Source of the DNA: Papaver somniferum
Lineage: Eukaryota; Streptophyta; Magnoliopsida; Ranunculales; Papaveraceae
Assembly: GCF_003573695.1 (NCBI RefSeq)
Contig: NC_039359.1
Span: forward strand, 77,948,783 to 78,012,782
Length of the DNA stretch: 64,000 nucleotides
Direction: 5' to 3'
The position numbers were made by a program, and so were the translations under genes. Each line of letters opens with the position of its first letter. Positions within the stretch are counted from its first letter, which is position 1. Below the pieces are notes generated by a model. The model was given only the letters and a program-made list of their open reading frames with translations, was not told the origin of the DNA and did no database searches. This document shows, piece by piece, positions 1-11,172 of this stretch.

Positions 1-550
1 GAACAAGATTTTATTGACGCTATCCCGTTGTCATTCGTTTTCTTAGCATAACGCTTTTAAAAAAAATTCAACTAGACACACTTAATCCGTGGGATTTTGG
101 CTTTCTAAAATTTGAGTTTCCATCTGTCGCAGTTGAGTACAGTTCAAGCCATTTTATTCATCTTCCTTCTAACTCCCACTTTGGTTTGTAAAATGGAACT
201 AAATCTCCCTCTCATCTAATTTGCAACAATATGTACAAATCTAATAGTTAATGTAATTGATATAACCAATATTTTCATAATTAAATTTTGTGTATATCGA
301 TAATTTGACAAATACCTAAACTGGATGTAAATAATTTTGAACAATTTGAGTCCTACGATTTCTAGATATTATTAGATATAAACGCCATCAAGAATATCTT
401 CAGACTCTATCTCCAACAGCAGGGGATTGTACTCGAACATCTTTTCGAACTCAGACTAACTGCCTCTTAGAGTGACTGGATTAACTCGTTCTGGATGGCT
501 AGATATATGCATAGGAATATACCATGACCATCATATTCTCTAACCTTTTG
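1..550. other. Intergenic, no gene seen
   Basis: AT-rich sequence without a convincing reading frame, RNA gene or element boundary. It ends at the target duplication of a small SINE-like insertion. Confidence 0.5.
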
Positions 551-559
551 AAACTCATG

Positions 560-640
560 CTTTTTTCTTTTTTTTTTTGATCGGTAAATAATTTGATGCT
601 GGCAAGTTTCGAACTCAGACCACTGGTATCATCACCCAAT
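560..640 (-). mobile_element. 5'-truncated SINE-like insertion
   Basis: Read on the minus strand, this 81 bp piece ends in a poly(A) tract (a T run at 567-578 on the plus strand). It carries a box-B-like GAGTTCGAAACT but has no clear box A, so the 5' end is probably missing. A 9 bp direct repeat AAACTCATG flanks it at 551-559 and 641-649, as expected for LINE-driven insertion. The duplication and tail are seen directly; the SINE class is inferred. Confidence 0.6.
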
Positions 641-835
641 AAACTCATGTTCTTTATTCTGCTCATAGTTTAATCCATTCACTGGGTCGCCGATTGATCA
701 TTTGACTTTTTTGTTTCTTTTTGTTCTTGGATTATACATTTTGAAGAAGAACTTAGTACAATAAAAACTTGGAGAAAAATAAAAATAAAGGTTTAGAATG
801 ATTTTTTATTTTTCTAATGAACAAGGGGGAGAAAG

Positions 836-2356
836 TGTTGTAGTTTTTCAAAAGTGATAAATAAGAGTTCGTTGCTCGGACTTGTAAAGATTTAAAAATA
901 AAGATATATACAGAAAATATGTCATAAGATCAAGAGGAACCAGGACTCAGGATCCCAATGTGTTTCATATTCAAGTGGCTCAGAAAATAATCCTAGGCGA
1001 TTATAGCTCAAAATAAAACAAATATTAACTCTATCTTTGCCAAATTAGATTCCATAAAATATTACTTGTATCTTATAAGCATGGCACATCAAGAATCCCT
1101 AGGACTAAGCATATTTCATCAAACAAAATCACAAGTAATTAATTGAAATCATAAATCAATTAAAATCGGTGCAAAAAGTGAATTAAGAATTATTTAAATA
1201 ACCACATGGCTGAAAAACAGCTTCCTCCATCATCCCAGTATTGGGGTTTAGCTACTCATAATAATAATGTTCTCAAAATACATAATTGATGCACAAAATA
1301 TGATTAAAAGAGTGAAAAATATAAAACAGTGAAACTACGACCCCCTATAAGCGTCCAGAGAAGAACGATACCAGGAAACTGCAGTAAAGGAACGACACTC
1401 CTCTGCTGCTGTTAATGCTGCGGAAAATAAGACTGCTATGTGCAGTCTGTTCTTCGTGTTCTTCAAGGTCCTCTAATGGCAGCGGCAGCAGGTGGGAATT
1501 GCTGCTAATCCTTCTTCTTCGCTCCTCTGCGTCCCAAACCTTCCCCAAACTCTTGATAAACTTTTGTGAACCCATCCCATGTTATTTATACACACACAGG
1601 GCGATTAAAATCCGAGATAAATCCGAGTATAACTCGGTTTCCTTGTTTTTCACGGAACCCTCTTTACGCGTCTTCTTTAGGTCTCCAACTTATCCCAAAC
1701 TCATAGTTAGATATAGAAGAATCTATAGGAATGTATATCCACAACTTAGTCACGCTGGAAATCCAAATTCGACTCAAACAAAACCCAACAGAGTCCGAGT
1801 TTTTCTTCTTCCCTGTTTTATCTCCAATCGGTTCTCACGGCTTATCCAGCCACTTCTGGCCCTTACAATCACCCTTGTTAGCTTCCTATAAGTCCATAGA
1901 GTAAGCCCAAACATTTCCAGCCCTTTAATCGCACTATAGCTCCTTCAAAAATTCCGATCAAAAACTGCCAGTTAACAAACTCACTTTCCCGCCAAAACTT
2001 CATTTGAAATGTGAAGAAGAGATGCCCCCTATCCAGCTCTGGTGTCCCTTTAGCAGCTGCCTGAAAATGGGTCACCCCTTAGTAATTAGGTTACCCCTTA
2101 TCCAAAATCGAGGGTCCGTATAGTGAGTTTTCTGGGACATTTTCCGCACTTTTTCGGGGTTCCTCCGGGGTATTTCTGAGGTGCTTCCGGTACTCTATCA
2201 ACGGAGGTCCAAACGCCGCATTTTCAGCCAATTTCGCCGCAAAACCTTATTCTTCTCAAAACACCTACAAATAAATAAAATAACCAGATAAGTATAGAAT
2301 CGAGCACTAACACTATATACAATTGAGATATATTAGACACATAAATGCGTCTATCA
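836..2356 (-). repeat. 3' LTR of the Athila-like element
   Basis: Left copy in plus coordinates and the 3' LTR in element orientation. It is 1521 bp and bounded by TGTTGTAG and TCTATCA on the plus strand. It carries a shorter CAG/CTG run near 1480 than the other LTR. Small open frames inside it recur in the partner LTR and are not genes. Confidence 0.9.
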
Positions 2357-2371
2357 AATACCCCCAAACTT
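2357..2371 (-). other. Polypurine tract of the Athila-like element
   Basis: The reverse complement is AAGTTTGGGGGTATT, directly before the LTR start TGATAG. The same CCCCCAAACTT on the plus strand recurs at 3478-3488 and 4338-4348 inside the element, as possible extra plus-strand priming sites. Confidence 0.7.
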
Positions 2372-2901
2372 ATTATTTGCTAGTCCCGAGCAAATCAAAA
2401 CTACAAAATAAAATCCTAACTCACTGTCGCAGGCATCGTCGATTGCATTTAGCGTATGCAATAATCTTTTAAACCCCTAGGTGGCCCTAGTGGCCGAGTT
2501 ATAGTCTCGGGAGGGCTTACAAGAGATATACCCACAAAGCCTGTACTCCAGACCTTAGATATCTACGCAGAACCTTGGAAGGCACTAAAGAATCTCCTTG
2601 GTTGGCATACTTATTGACTACAGGAAGAAGTACCCTGATGCGAAATTCCAATTGATGTACACGAGTTTGCACTCAAGCATACTAAAATTCGTATAAAGTG
2701 ACAGAGCTCTACTCAGATAGTTGCACTATGGACATCATATTCGGAGTCAAAACTAATCACATGGATAGATCAAGAAGATGGATATAGAAAAACATATATG
2801 GTTTTGATGTTTACTAAGTGAACGGCGTTTTCCATATCTGTCTGAAGGCCTCCGCCAAAATGAACGTATCCTAATCGATTGAGATACTAGTCTGACTAAT
2901 A

Positions 2902-2991
2902 TCAACACACTGGCATATACAAGGGTACCAGTGGTCGATAACCTAACTCTAGGTCAACACAACTGGCATATACAAGGGTACCAGTGGTCGA
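2902..2991. repeat. Two-copy direct repeat, offset about 53 bp
   Basis: The block TGGCATATACAAGGGTACCA occurs at 2911 and again at 2964, each followed by GTGGTCGA. It lies in the 3' untranslated part of the Athila-like element, just before a T/C-rich tract at 3038-3135 that translates to meaningless poly-Phe. Confidence 0.75.
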
Positions 2992-3697
2992 CTTTATTGA
3001 ATTTATTCCTTTTGGTCAAATGGTCTGGTCTCAATTTCTTTTTCTTTTTTTTCTTTTTTTTTCAACTTTTTTTTCAACTTTTTTTTTTCTTTTTTTCCAA
3101 CTTTTTTTCAACTTTTTTCTTCAACTTTTTTTTTCTTGGTATCTCAATCACTCTAATTCACCCTAACATTGGTAACAACTTGAATCGTGAGCCCCACCTA
3201 ATCACTTAGAGTAACATAGTTTAAAAACAAAATAAAATAAAAATAGAAGTGAAAAGGACTCAACGAGATATGGTGAAACTATCATGTTATTTCTAACACC
3301 TTAGCTCTGTGCTTTTATTAATAGACTCTTCTAGATGTTTCCATCTAATCAGATTGGTTCCTCAACTCCTACAACCAAAATGCTTCCATCCACTTAGATT
3401 GGTTAGTGCAATCCTAAATAGGCATAAATTTCTAAGCTCTGGAGTTTATTTATTGCAACTAAAAAGTTTCTCCCAAACCCCCAAACTTAAATCTAACATT
3501 GTCCTCAATGTTCTAAAGATGAAATTAAAAGCATGAACAAGGAGAAACTGTTACCATTTGAAGCAAAAGAGATAAGTAAAGATATTACCGTGTCGCATGA
3601 ATATTGGGTTACCTCCCAAGAAGTGCTAAGTTTAAAGTCTTCAGCCAGACTAAGCAAGGATTAGTCAACTCGAACCGTATAACAGTAGCCGGAATAA

Positions 3698-5424
3698 CTA
3701 TGGGTCTTTAAAACCAAAAAGAGCTGACAAAAGGAAACTGCAGTGAACCAAGAAAATGTACAAGACTAGCATGCCCTTACCTAGTTTCTGGATAACTATC
3801 GCTAATTGCGGTTCAGGTTCAAGTTCTATGAAGGGGTCTAAATAGAATATTTTCATTGGCTGCGTTTCTTCATAGATGGGATCCGAATCACTAGGTCTTA
3901 GAGTCTGTAAAAACTCAAATACGAACTTAGAATCACGAAGTAATAACCTAAATAATTGCGGATCCTCTAAGTCAATCAGATATGACTTACAAAGTTGACC
4001 ACAGTGAGAGTAGTGGTCATTCTTAGGAAAATGTGTCGATTCTATTAACCTAAAGTACTTAGGTTTAGTCTCAGAACTTAATATTCGACTCATTTGAAAC
4101 GTTCCCACAGTTGGAAGAAAACTATTTGGTGGGTAAACAAAGTCAATCTGGGTATCATAGCCTAGGTTAACCACATCAACCAGAGGATGGGTTTCTAATA
4201 ACTGAACTTCGTTATGGACATCACTAGGTTCAGGAAAACGTGTATGAAGATAATCTTGTAAAATGGTTGAGGCAGATATGTCAAGACCCAAGTGAGGGAC
4301 CTTTCTAAGAGTTAAAGAACCTGGAGACTGATAATCACCCCCAAACTTAGAGTTTTCAGTGTCTCTAGTTAGACTAGTCACAATCTCCCTAATTTCTAGG
4401 TCATCAGATTCCTGAAAATGGGCAATTGATTCTTCTAAGTCAGGTTCATCCTCATTAATCTCTACGAGTTCATCTAAGACTATTGTTTCTAAATCGTACG
4501 ACTCTAAAACAGTATTCTCAGGATAAAACCGTTCCTCAAAACCATCATCGATTACAGTTTCTAAATCGTTCGACTCGAGAACAGGAGTCTCAAGATAAAC
4601 CGGTTCCTCTAAACCACTATCGGCTTCGTAATCAACAGGAAAAACTACATCGTCTAAAACGGTGGAATCCCTAATCAAATCCTCGTCCTTTTGAATAGGT
4701 GAATAATCATAATAATTATTTGGATTTGAACTAGAAATAATATAATCATTATAAAGCTCAATTGGATTACTAGCTTCCTGATCACTATTCCTACATATTT
4801 CATGTTCTTCATCAATACTATCCTCATCATAATCATCATTATAACATGAAAAAGATCGAACCTCATCAAAACAAGTAGTTCTACCAATTCTAACCTTGTT
4901 ATCTTGATTATGTAAATAACTATCTTCATTCTCAAGGGATTATTGGATACACTATATTGGCAATTCAAGTAATTTCGAGCAATTCTTTCGTTCGTCTCAG
5001 CTATCCACTTGAGGTGGTCTTCTAAAGAAGGTTCACTCATTATTGTAGTTCTTTCGTCTATAATTATACTATTCATATAAGCTAACTTACGCGTCGACTC
5101 AGCTAACTTACTTGTTGACTCTAGTAAAGAGGAATTATCAGAAGGATCATAAAAAGGACTACTTTTCAATAGTTTGATTGTATCCTCTAGAGACGAAGAA
5201 CTAGTACTATAATCTTCTTGCTCGTAAGACTGATGCATGTGTGGATAGTAATTGGGCTCACCATGGTATGAACCATAACCTTGAAAAGGTTGGCGTTCCC
5301 AACTACTATTCCCACCATGGTCATAAAAATGATGATGTCCATATTCAAATTCAGGTCGATACTCATTGTATTGGCTTCTATCATACCAGTTCGACATTCT
5401 TAATTGCAAGGGAAATCTACACAA
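3698..5424 (-). pseudogene. gag-like polyprotein of the Athila-like element, frameshifted
   Basis: Two long minus-strand frames overlap at 4675-4678. The first begins near 5424 or 5394 with a Tyr/His/Gln/Gly-rich stretch (residues about 10-70), then an acidic helical segment. The last 80 or so residues before 4675 become Ile/Met-rich nonsense, which marks a frame change near 4935. The neighbouring frame then continues as a strongly acidic Leu/Glu-rich protein to the stop at 3698, ending in a hydrophobic segment of about 25 residues. The His/Tyr-rich and coiled parts resemble the spacer after the CCHC region in Athila-type gag, but no CCHC knuckle or protease motif is visible. Function beyond a gag-derived structural role is not claimed. 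Confidence 0.55.
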
Positions 5425-6024
5425 TCACAAACAAGGCTGACTCGACCAAATCAAACCTATAGAATCTAGCAAACAAAAAGCATGATGGCTCCACTTAGAT
5501 TGTTTTCTAGACCAGCTTCTATTCCTTCGAAAAGGAATTCGTTACAATTTGAGCACACCCCTCTGGAATCAATCCGAGCTAATGTAAGTTGAATCAAGGC
5601 GAGGGAAGCTCAGTGGAGCTTTGATACCCAAGGCCTCACCGCTATCACAAGGCGGCGCAATCACGCATTCAACTCACAGAAACCATCATGAACTTTGAAG
5701 TGTGCTTAAAGAGCAATCAATATTTTTCGAACGAGTTTCCTATTAAGCTCGTTACCCTATTGGTCTCGTTCTATTCAAAATTTTAAAGCTTAGGTTCACG
5801 TTCGGTTTTGTTTTCCTAAGACGGGCAAGAAGGGAACGGTGATGAAATCCGAACCCTTATCTTGTGTTGGCCAGGCCTTGCCCTTTACTAGGAAATTAAA
5901 AACAGTCCAAATTCGTCCTCAATCAATGAATCACCTTAAGGAATACAGTAACTCGCTTACAGGAGATTCACGAGTGTTTCGATGGACTTACCTCCCGTAC
6001 CAGACGGGGGATGAACCGTTGTAG

Positions 6025-6487
6025 TCGACTCGGGCCACGACTCCTATGTCATGTACGAACCCGAGGGGCCGAGACAATATCTCGTCGTCCTTCCCTGCAA
6101 ACAATTTAATTTTTTTTATTAATAATAAGACCCTTCCGTAGGGTTAAAAAATAAAAATAAAAAAAATGTCCAAAAGTCCAGAATAAAGTCCAATTAAAAA
6201 GTCCAAAAATTACAAAAATTATGAAAAATAAAGCCTATTTATAAATTCTAAAAATAAATAAATAAAATCAATATACAAAAAAAATAACAATAATAAAAAT
6301 TAAATCCTAAAAAAAAAATTATGTCTTTTTTTTCTTCTCTTTTAGCTATTAGCTTTAAGCTTTTTGTTCCCAAGTCCTTAGTATTCCACTTCGAACATGT
6401 AAATCAAAGACACAAAAAGAAACGTAAAAAGGAACAAATAATAATAAATAAATAAAAAATTAAACCTAAAAACAAATCTATATACAA
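6025..6487 (-). other. Untranslated leader of the Athila-like element
   Basis: Sequence between the primer-binding site and the gag-like frame. It is A-rich from 6100 to 6480 on the plus strand with no coding signal. Confidence 0.5.
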
Positions 6488-6506
6488 GTCCGCGTCGGCG
6501 GCGCCA
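6488..6506 (-). other. Primer-binding site, tRNA-Asp type
   Basis: The reverse complement TGGCGCCGCCGACGCGGAC starts three bases inside the 5' LTR. The TGGCGCCG core matches the 3' end of plant tRNA-Asp, the usual Athila/Tat primer. The following bases diverge from the usual complement. Confidence 0.75.
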
Positions 6507-6509
6507 TTT

Positions 6510-8038
6510 TGTTGTAGTTTTTCAAAAGTGATAAATAAGAGTTCGTTGCTCGGACTTGTAAAGATTTAAAAATAAAGATATATACAGAAAATATGTCACA
6601 AGATCAAGAGGAACCAGGACTCAGGATTCCAATGTGTTTCATATTCAAATGGCTCAGAAAATAATCCTAGGCGATTATAGCTCAAAATAAAACAAATATT
6701 AACTCTATCTTTGCCAAATTAGATTCCATAAAATATTACTTGTATCTTATAAGCATGGCACATCAGGAATCCCTAGGACTAAGCATGTTCCATCAAACAA
6801 AATCACAAGTAATTAATTGAAATCATAAATCAATTAAAATCGGTGCAAAAAGTGAATTAAGAATTATTTAAATAACCACATGGCTGAAAAACAGCTTCCT
6901 CCATCATCCCAGTATTGGGGTTTAGCTACTCATAATAATCATGTTCTCAAAATATATACTTGATGCTCAAAATATGATTAAAAGAGTGAAAAATATAAAA
7001 CAGTGAAACTACGACCCTCTATAAGCGTCCAGAGAAGAACGACACCAGGGAAGTGCAGTAAAGGAACGACACTCCGCTGTTGCTGTTAATGCTGCGGAAA
7101 ATAAGACTGCTCCGTGCAGTCTGTTCTTCGTGTTCTTCAAGGTCCTCTAATGGCAGCAGCAGCAGCAGCAGCAGGTGGGAATTGCTGCTAATCCTTCTTC
7201 TTTGCTCCTCTGCGTCCCAAACCTTCCCCAAACTCTTGATAAACTTTTGTGAACCATCCCATGCTATTTATACACACACAGGGCGATTAAAATCCGAGAT
7301 AAATCCGAGTATAACTCGGTTTCCTTGTTTTTCACGGAACCCTCTTTACGCGTCTTCTTTAGGTCTCCAACTTATCCCAAACTCTTAGTTAGATATAGAA
7401 GAATCTATAGGAATGTATATCCACAACTTAGTCACGCTGGAAATCCAAATTCGACTCAAACAAAACCCAACAGAGTCCGAGTTTTTCTTCTTCCCTGTTT
7501 TATCTCCAATCGGTTCTCACGGCTTATCCAGCCACTTCTGGCCCTTACAATCACCCCTGTTAGCTTCCTATAAGTCCATAGAGTAAGCCCAAACATTTCC
7601 AGCCCTTTAATCGCACTATAGCTCCTTCAAAAATTCCGATCAAAAACTGCCAGTTAACAAACTCACTTTCCCGCCAAAACTTCATTTGAAATGTGAAGAA
7701 TAGATGCCCCCTATCCAGCTCCGGTGTCCCTTTAGCAGCTGCCTGGAAATGGGTCACCCCTTAGTAATTAGGTTACCCCTTATCCAAAATCGAGGGTCTG
7801 TATAGTGAGTTTTCTGGGACATTTTCAGCACTTTTTCGGGGTTCGTCCGGGGTATTTCTGAGGTGCTTCCGGTACTCTATCAACAGAGGTCCAAACGCCG
7901 CATTTTCAGCCAATTTCGCCGCAAAACCTTATTCTTCTAAAAACACCTACAAATAAATAAAATAACCAAATAAGTATAGAATCGAGCACTGACACTATAT
8001 ACAATTGAGATATATTAGACACATAAATGCGTCTATCA
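6510..8038 (-). repeat. 5' LTR of the Athila-like element
   Basis: Right copy, 1529 bp. It is 8 bp longer than its partner because of a 9 bp expansion of a GCA run near 7157-7175 and a 1 bp loss near 7255. A TATA-like TATAAATAGC (minus strand, about 7264-7273) is the probable U3 core promoter. Confidence 0.9.
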
Positions 8039-8318
8039 GAAAGATAAATAAGAAAAAGTGTGAAGCAAAATTAGAGGAGGTATGCTTATTTACATGTGGT
8101 AAAGAGTCAATCGTCGACAAAATTATGTCAAACGACATAGATTACAAATCCAGCAATCAAGACTCTACTAAATATAATTTCATCAATCAGTGAACACTTT
8201 TGTCATAATGGCTCGTTCAGTTTGTCAGACCACCTAGCATGCCAAATAAAGATTTTGATAGTTTTCATAGGAGCCGGCCCAAAAAAATAATATATTTAAG
8301 CCCCACCAGCCCCAAACT

Positions 8319-9265
8319 TTTTTTTTGGATTCAAAATGGTTGCTTTTATTGATATAAATATGCTGATTACAATTGGTAAAATCTTCCTTTGCCCAGTCCA
8401 GCATATACTGTGGAATATTATCAATGTACTCAAAATCTACCTTATCAGATCTAGTTTTTTCTGCTATTTTATCAGCTAGACCATTCTTCAACCTATTCAC
8501 TGATTGGAAAAAAAAAGAATCCCTGCCCTGTAATAAGAATTTCATATCAAGGATAGTTCCTTGGTTCATCCAGTGAACATAAGAGTATTGTTCATTTATT
8601 GGCTTCACTATCAGACTCTAGAATAACTTTGGTGTAGCCTCTAGAATTTGCGCATTCCGCTGTAAGTTTCATAGACAAACATTCCAGTTGATCCGCCTCC
8701 TAATCAGTTATCATTCCTCCATTGAAGAATTTCCCTTTGGCTCCAAGGCATTGACCTGCAAAATTCCTCAAAATTAGAACTATGCTACCTGTGTAAGATA
8801 TCTTATCAAAGGATGCATCAATATTGATTTTAGTATAGTCTTTGTCTGGTGGATCCTATTTGAGTGCCTGCACTTGAAGATTAGTGTAAGAAACATTGCT
8901 ACTACTGTTAACAGCTTTGCAACTTTCAACCACAATAGCAATATTTCTTATGGAGATCAATCTGTTTGGTTTGATATTCTGGAAAACAACATTACATCTA
9001 TCTCTCCAGATTATCCAGAGTGTAATCATAAGCAAATTTAGTTTGTGCTATTTTTCAGCAGGAGGGAGATATCCTTGATAAGGCCCTGTATTAAACCAAT
9101 TTAGAATCCAATGCAGCAAATCACCATGAATAGTTAGAATATTACGAACATTAACATTAACTCCAATCCATAAACACCTATCATAAGGACAATCTAGGAA
9201 AAGATGCTCAGTTGTTTCAAAAGAAGTATTGCAAAGGCTACAATGAGTATTACATCTTGCTTATA
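8319..9265 (-). mobile_element. LINE, 3' portion (zinc knuckle, RNase H, poly-A)
   Basis: On the minus strand this holds a Cys/His cluster of the type that follows plant LINE reverse transcriptase (near 9260-9180, with CSLCN and HLFLDCPY). Next comes an RNase H-like domain near 8850-8600 with NIDASFD and the later Glu and Asp positions, then a tail NGLADKIAEK near 8480. A poly(A) tract (T run at 8320-8328 on the plus strand) marks the 3' end. Stops interrupt the frame, for example after GGMITD near 8710. The reading order continues from the piece at 16122-17446; the two were separated by a solo-LTR insertion. Confidence 0.75.
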
Positions 9266-9499
9266 TGATAGATGCCCAAAATATATCATTTGAGTATCAC
9301 TTTCTTATGCTTTTCTTAGTTATTTTCTCTTGTATTTTCGGATGGAAACTTTGTTGTTTGGTCCTAAGCCCACAAAGTTAGTTATAGTAGGGTCCAACCG
9401 GATTTTTTTTTTATTTAGAGGTCCAAAATTAATTAAAACATGGAAATGACCATAATACCCATTGTTACCAAACGTGTGTGTTTACACATTCATTATATT

Positions 9500-9715
9500 G
9501 AGTACATATCTGTTACACTGATTATAAATTCGAGTACATATCTGCTACACTGCTTATAAATTCGAGTATATATCTGTTACACTACTTACAAATCTGAGTA
9601 CATATCTGTCGTGCTGCTTACAAATAGAACACGTATCCGCTAAACTGCTTACAAATTCGAGTATTTATCTGCTGCTTACGAATTCGAGTATGTATCTGTT
9701 GAACTGCTTACAGGA
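9500..9715. repeat. Minisatellite, about 7 x 32 bp
   Basis: Units beginning GAGTACATATCTG start at 9500, 9532, 9564, 9596, 9627, 9659 and 9686, each containing CACTGCTTATAAATTC or a close variant. It lies just inside the left end of the Pack-MULE-like element. Confidence 0.85.
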
Positions 9716-10410
9716 AAAGTACATGTTTGTTAGAATCAATGATAAATAAATTAGAAAACGTTTTACATCACATATATTGTAGGATCATACCATTAATCTC
9801 TAGTATTTCTTTAATACAAAAGAGGTATAGTTTTGCATGATTGAACAGGGTGACATAACCACTAAAAACCTAACCAACAAAATTAATGTCCATAAGAAGC
9901 TATTGAATATCTACAGCAAACCCTGAAAGTGATTATCAAGGATCGAGTGATACATAGCAAACTAGAGTAACATATTAGGATGCTTTGCACAAATGAAAAT
10001 GTAACAGACAACATTTCATTTACATAAGTGCACCAAAATTAAGTCTTGTAGTCCTGTTCCCTTGAACTAGATCACTACTTTAAAGTCGCAAGGACCAACC
10101 ATATGGTATGGAATTTACAACTTCCACATTTCACATGCAACGATCTTTCATTTATTTCCGTGCAGTTTTTACCCGATAAGCAGTCACTTACGCTGACTTA
10201 ACTTATACCTAAGCATATTATGATACCCGCAAATCAGTGACATCAAAAGTTTCTGTTAAATGCGTTCTTCAAAAATATTATCTTGACCAAACTTATTTTA
10301 AATCCTGATAAACCTTGCCAGAACCTAGCCTTAATATAAACACTAAATCCCAACAACTCATCAAACAATAGCATACCTTCATTCGAAGAATTTCCTTCAT
10401 TACTGACTGT

Positions 10411-10521
10411 TCAATACTCGATTTGTTCACAGGCACCACCAGAGGTAGCATTTGATATTGCTAATGCAGCATCTTCCTTGATATCAAGCTCACCAGTTTG
10501 AAGAAGATAGATAGGAGGGGC
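10411..10521 (-). pseudogene. Captured importin-alpha fragment
   Basis: The minus-strand frame reads APPIYLLQTGELDIKEDA, then ALAISNATSGG and EQIEY before a stop. This matches one armadillo repeat of importin alpha, the nuclear import adaptor that binds basic localisation signals. The Ala/Trp-Ala-Ile-Ser-Asn-Ala-Thr-Ser-Gly-Gly stretch is a hallmark, with the usual Trp replaced by Leu here. Only about 37 codons are present. A possible splice acceptor (CCATAG) sits at the upstream edge, so a whole exon may have been captured. It stops at TGA where the parent protein would continue, so it cannot make a working importin. Confidence 0.7.
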
Positions 10522-11172
10522 TATGGATATCAGCCAATACGAAGGCTTCTGTAGTTCAGAAAGGTACAAATAGTTTAGCACTCGTCGAGACAAAGATCAA
10601 TAGTCTAAATATGATGCACATTTAATAACCCGAATCGGATCCTTATTTTAGGCTGTCATGTTTGAAATGATCTCAAACTTCCTTCTTGATGCTCTTAATC
10701 TCTTAGAAATTTAATAGCATAAAATTAGAAATTTAATAACATATGATAAAATAAATAATAGAGGCATGTACTTGCAGCATTAAACACTGGTATTAGTGAG
10801 GGGAGTGGATGCTGCACAAGCCTCGTATTATTATTGTTCAGGTGTTAGGATTGAGATAAAACAGATGTAGGCCTATGATAATAACTGATAACTAGCTATG
10901 TTAACTAGGACAATAGATAGTGCCTTCAGCGATCCAGATGTATCTAAAAAGACATGCTCAACTAAGTTGCCTTGATCCCCATACCTGAATCCCCTACGTG
11001 CAGTTGCAGAATTAGGCTGAAATGTCAGTCAGCTATGCGAGGGACCCAGGAGTAGTCTGCTGCACCTGGAGTCCACTCCCGACTGCTAAATTGTTTTAAG
11101 CTGCTCACGTGTAACATATTAGGATGCTTTTCACAAATGAAAATGTAACATACAACATTTCAATTTTCTTAC

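Larger units (their letters stand above)
836..8038 (-). mobile_element. Athila-like non-autonomous LTR retrotransposon, complete, minus strand
   Basis: Two direct repeats of 1521 and 1529 bp flank 4.15 kb of internal sequence. On the minus strand the LTRs run TGATAGACGC to ACTACAACA, the TG...CA form. A perfect 5 bp target duplication GAAAG lies at 831-835 and 8039-8043. The primer-binding site next to the right LTR begins TGGCGCCG, the tRNA-Asp type known from Athila/Tat Ty3-gypsy elements, and a purine tract AGTTTGGGGG precedes the left LTR. The internal region has only a gag-like frame and no protease, reverse transcriptase or integrase, so it must have moved using enzymes from another element. 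By eye the LTRs differ at about 32 positions plus two indels, roughly 2%, so it is a fairly recent insertion. Confidence 0.9.

Noticed and set aside
1415..1891. 158-codon plus-strand frame and partners at 1345-1575 and 1878-2075
   Set aside because: They lie in the LTR and recur in the other LTR with changed length (7019-7757), so they are chance frames in non-coding LTR sequence.
2931..3209. Poly-Phe frame
   Set aside because: Product of a T-rich tract inside the Athila-like element.
9500..9715. CRISPR-like array
   Set aside because: The 32 bp units are directly abutting without unique spacers, in plant nuclear DNA; it is a minisatellite.
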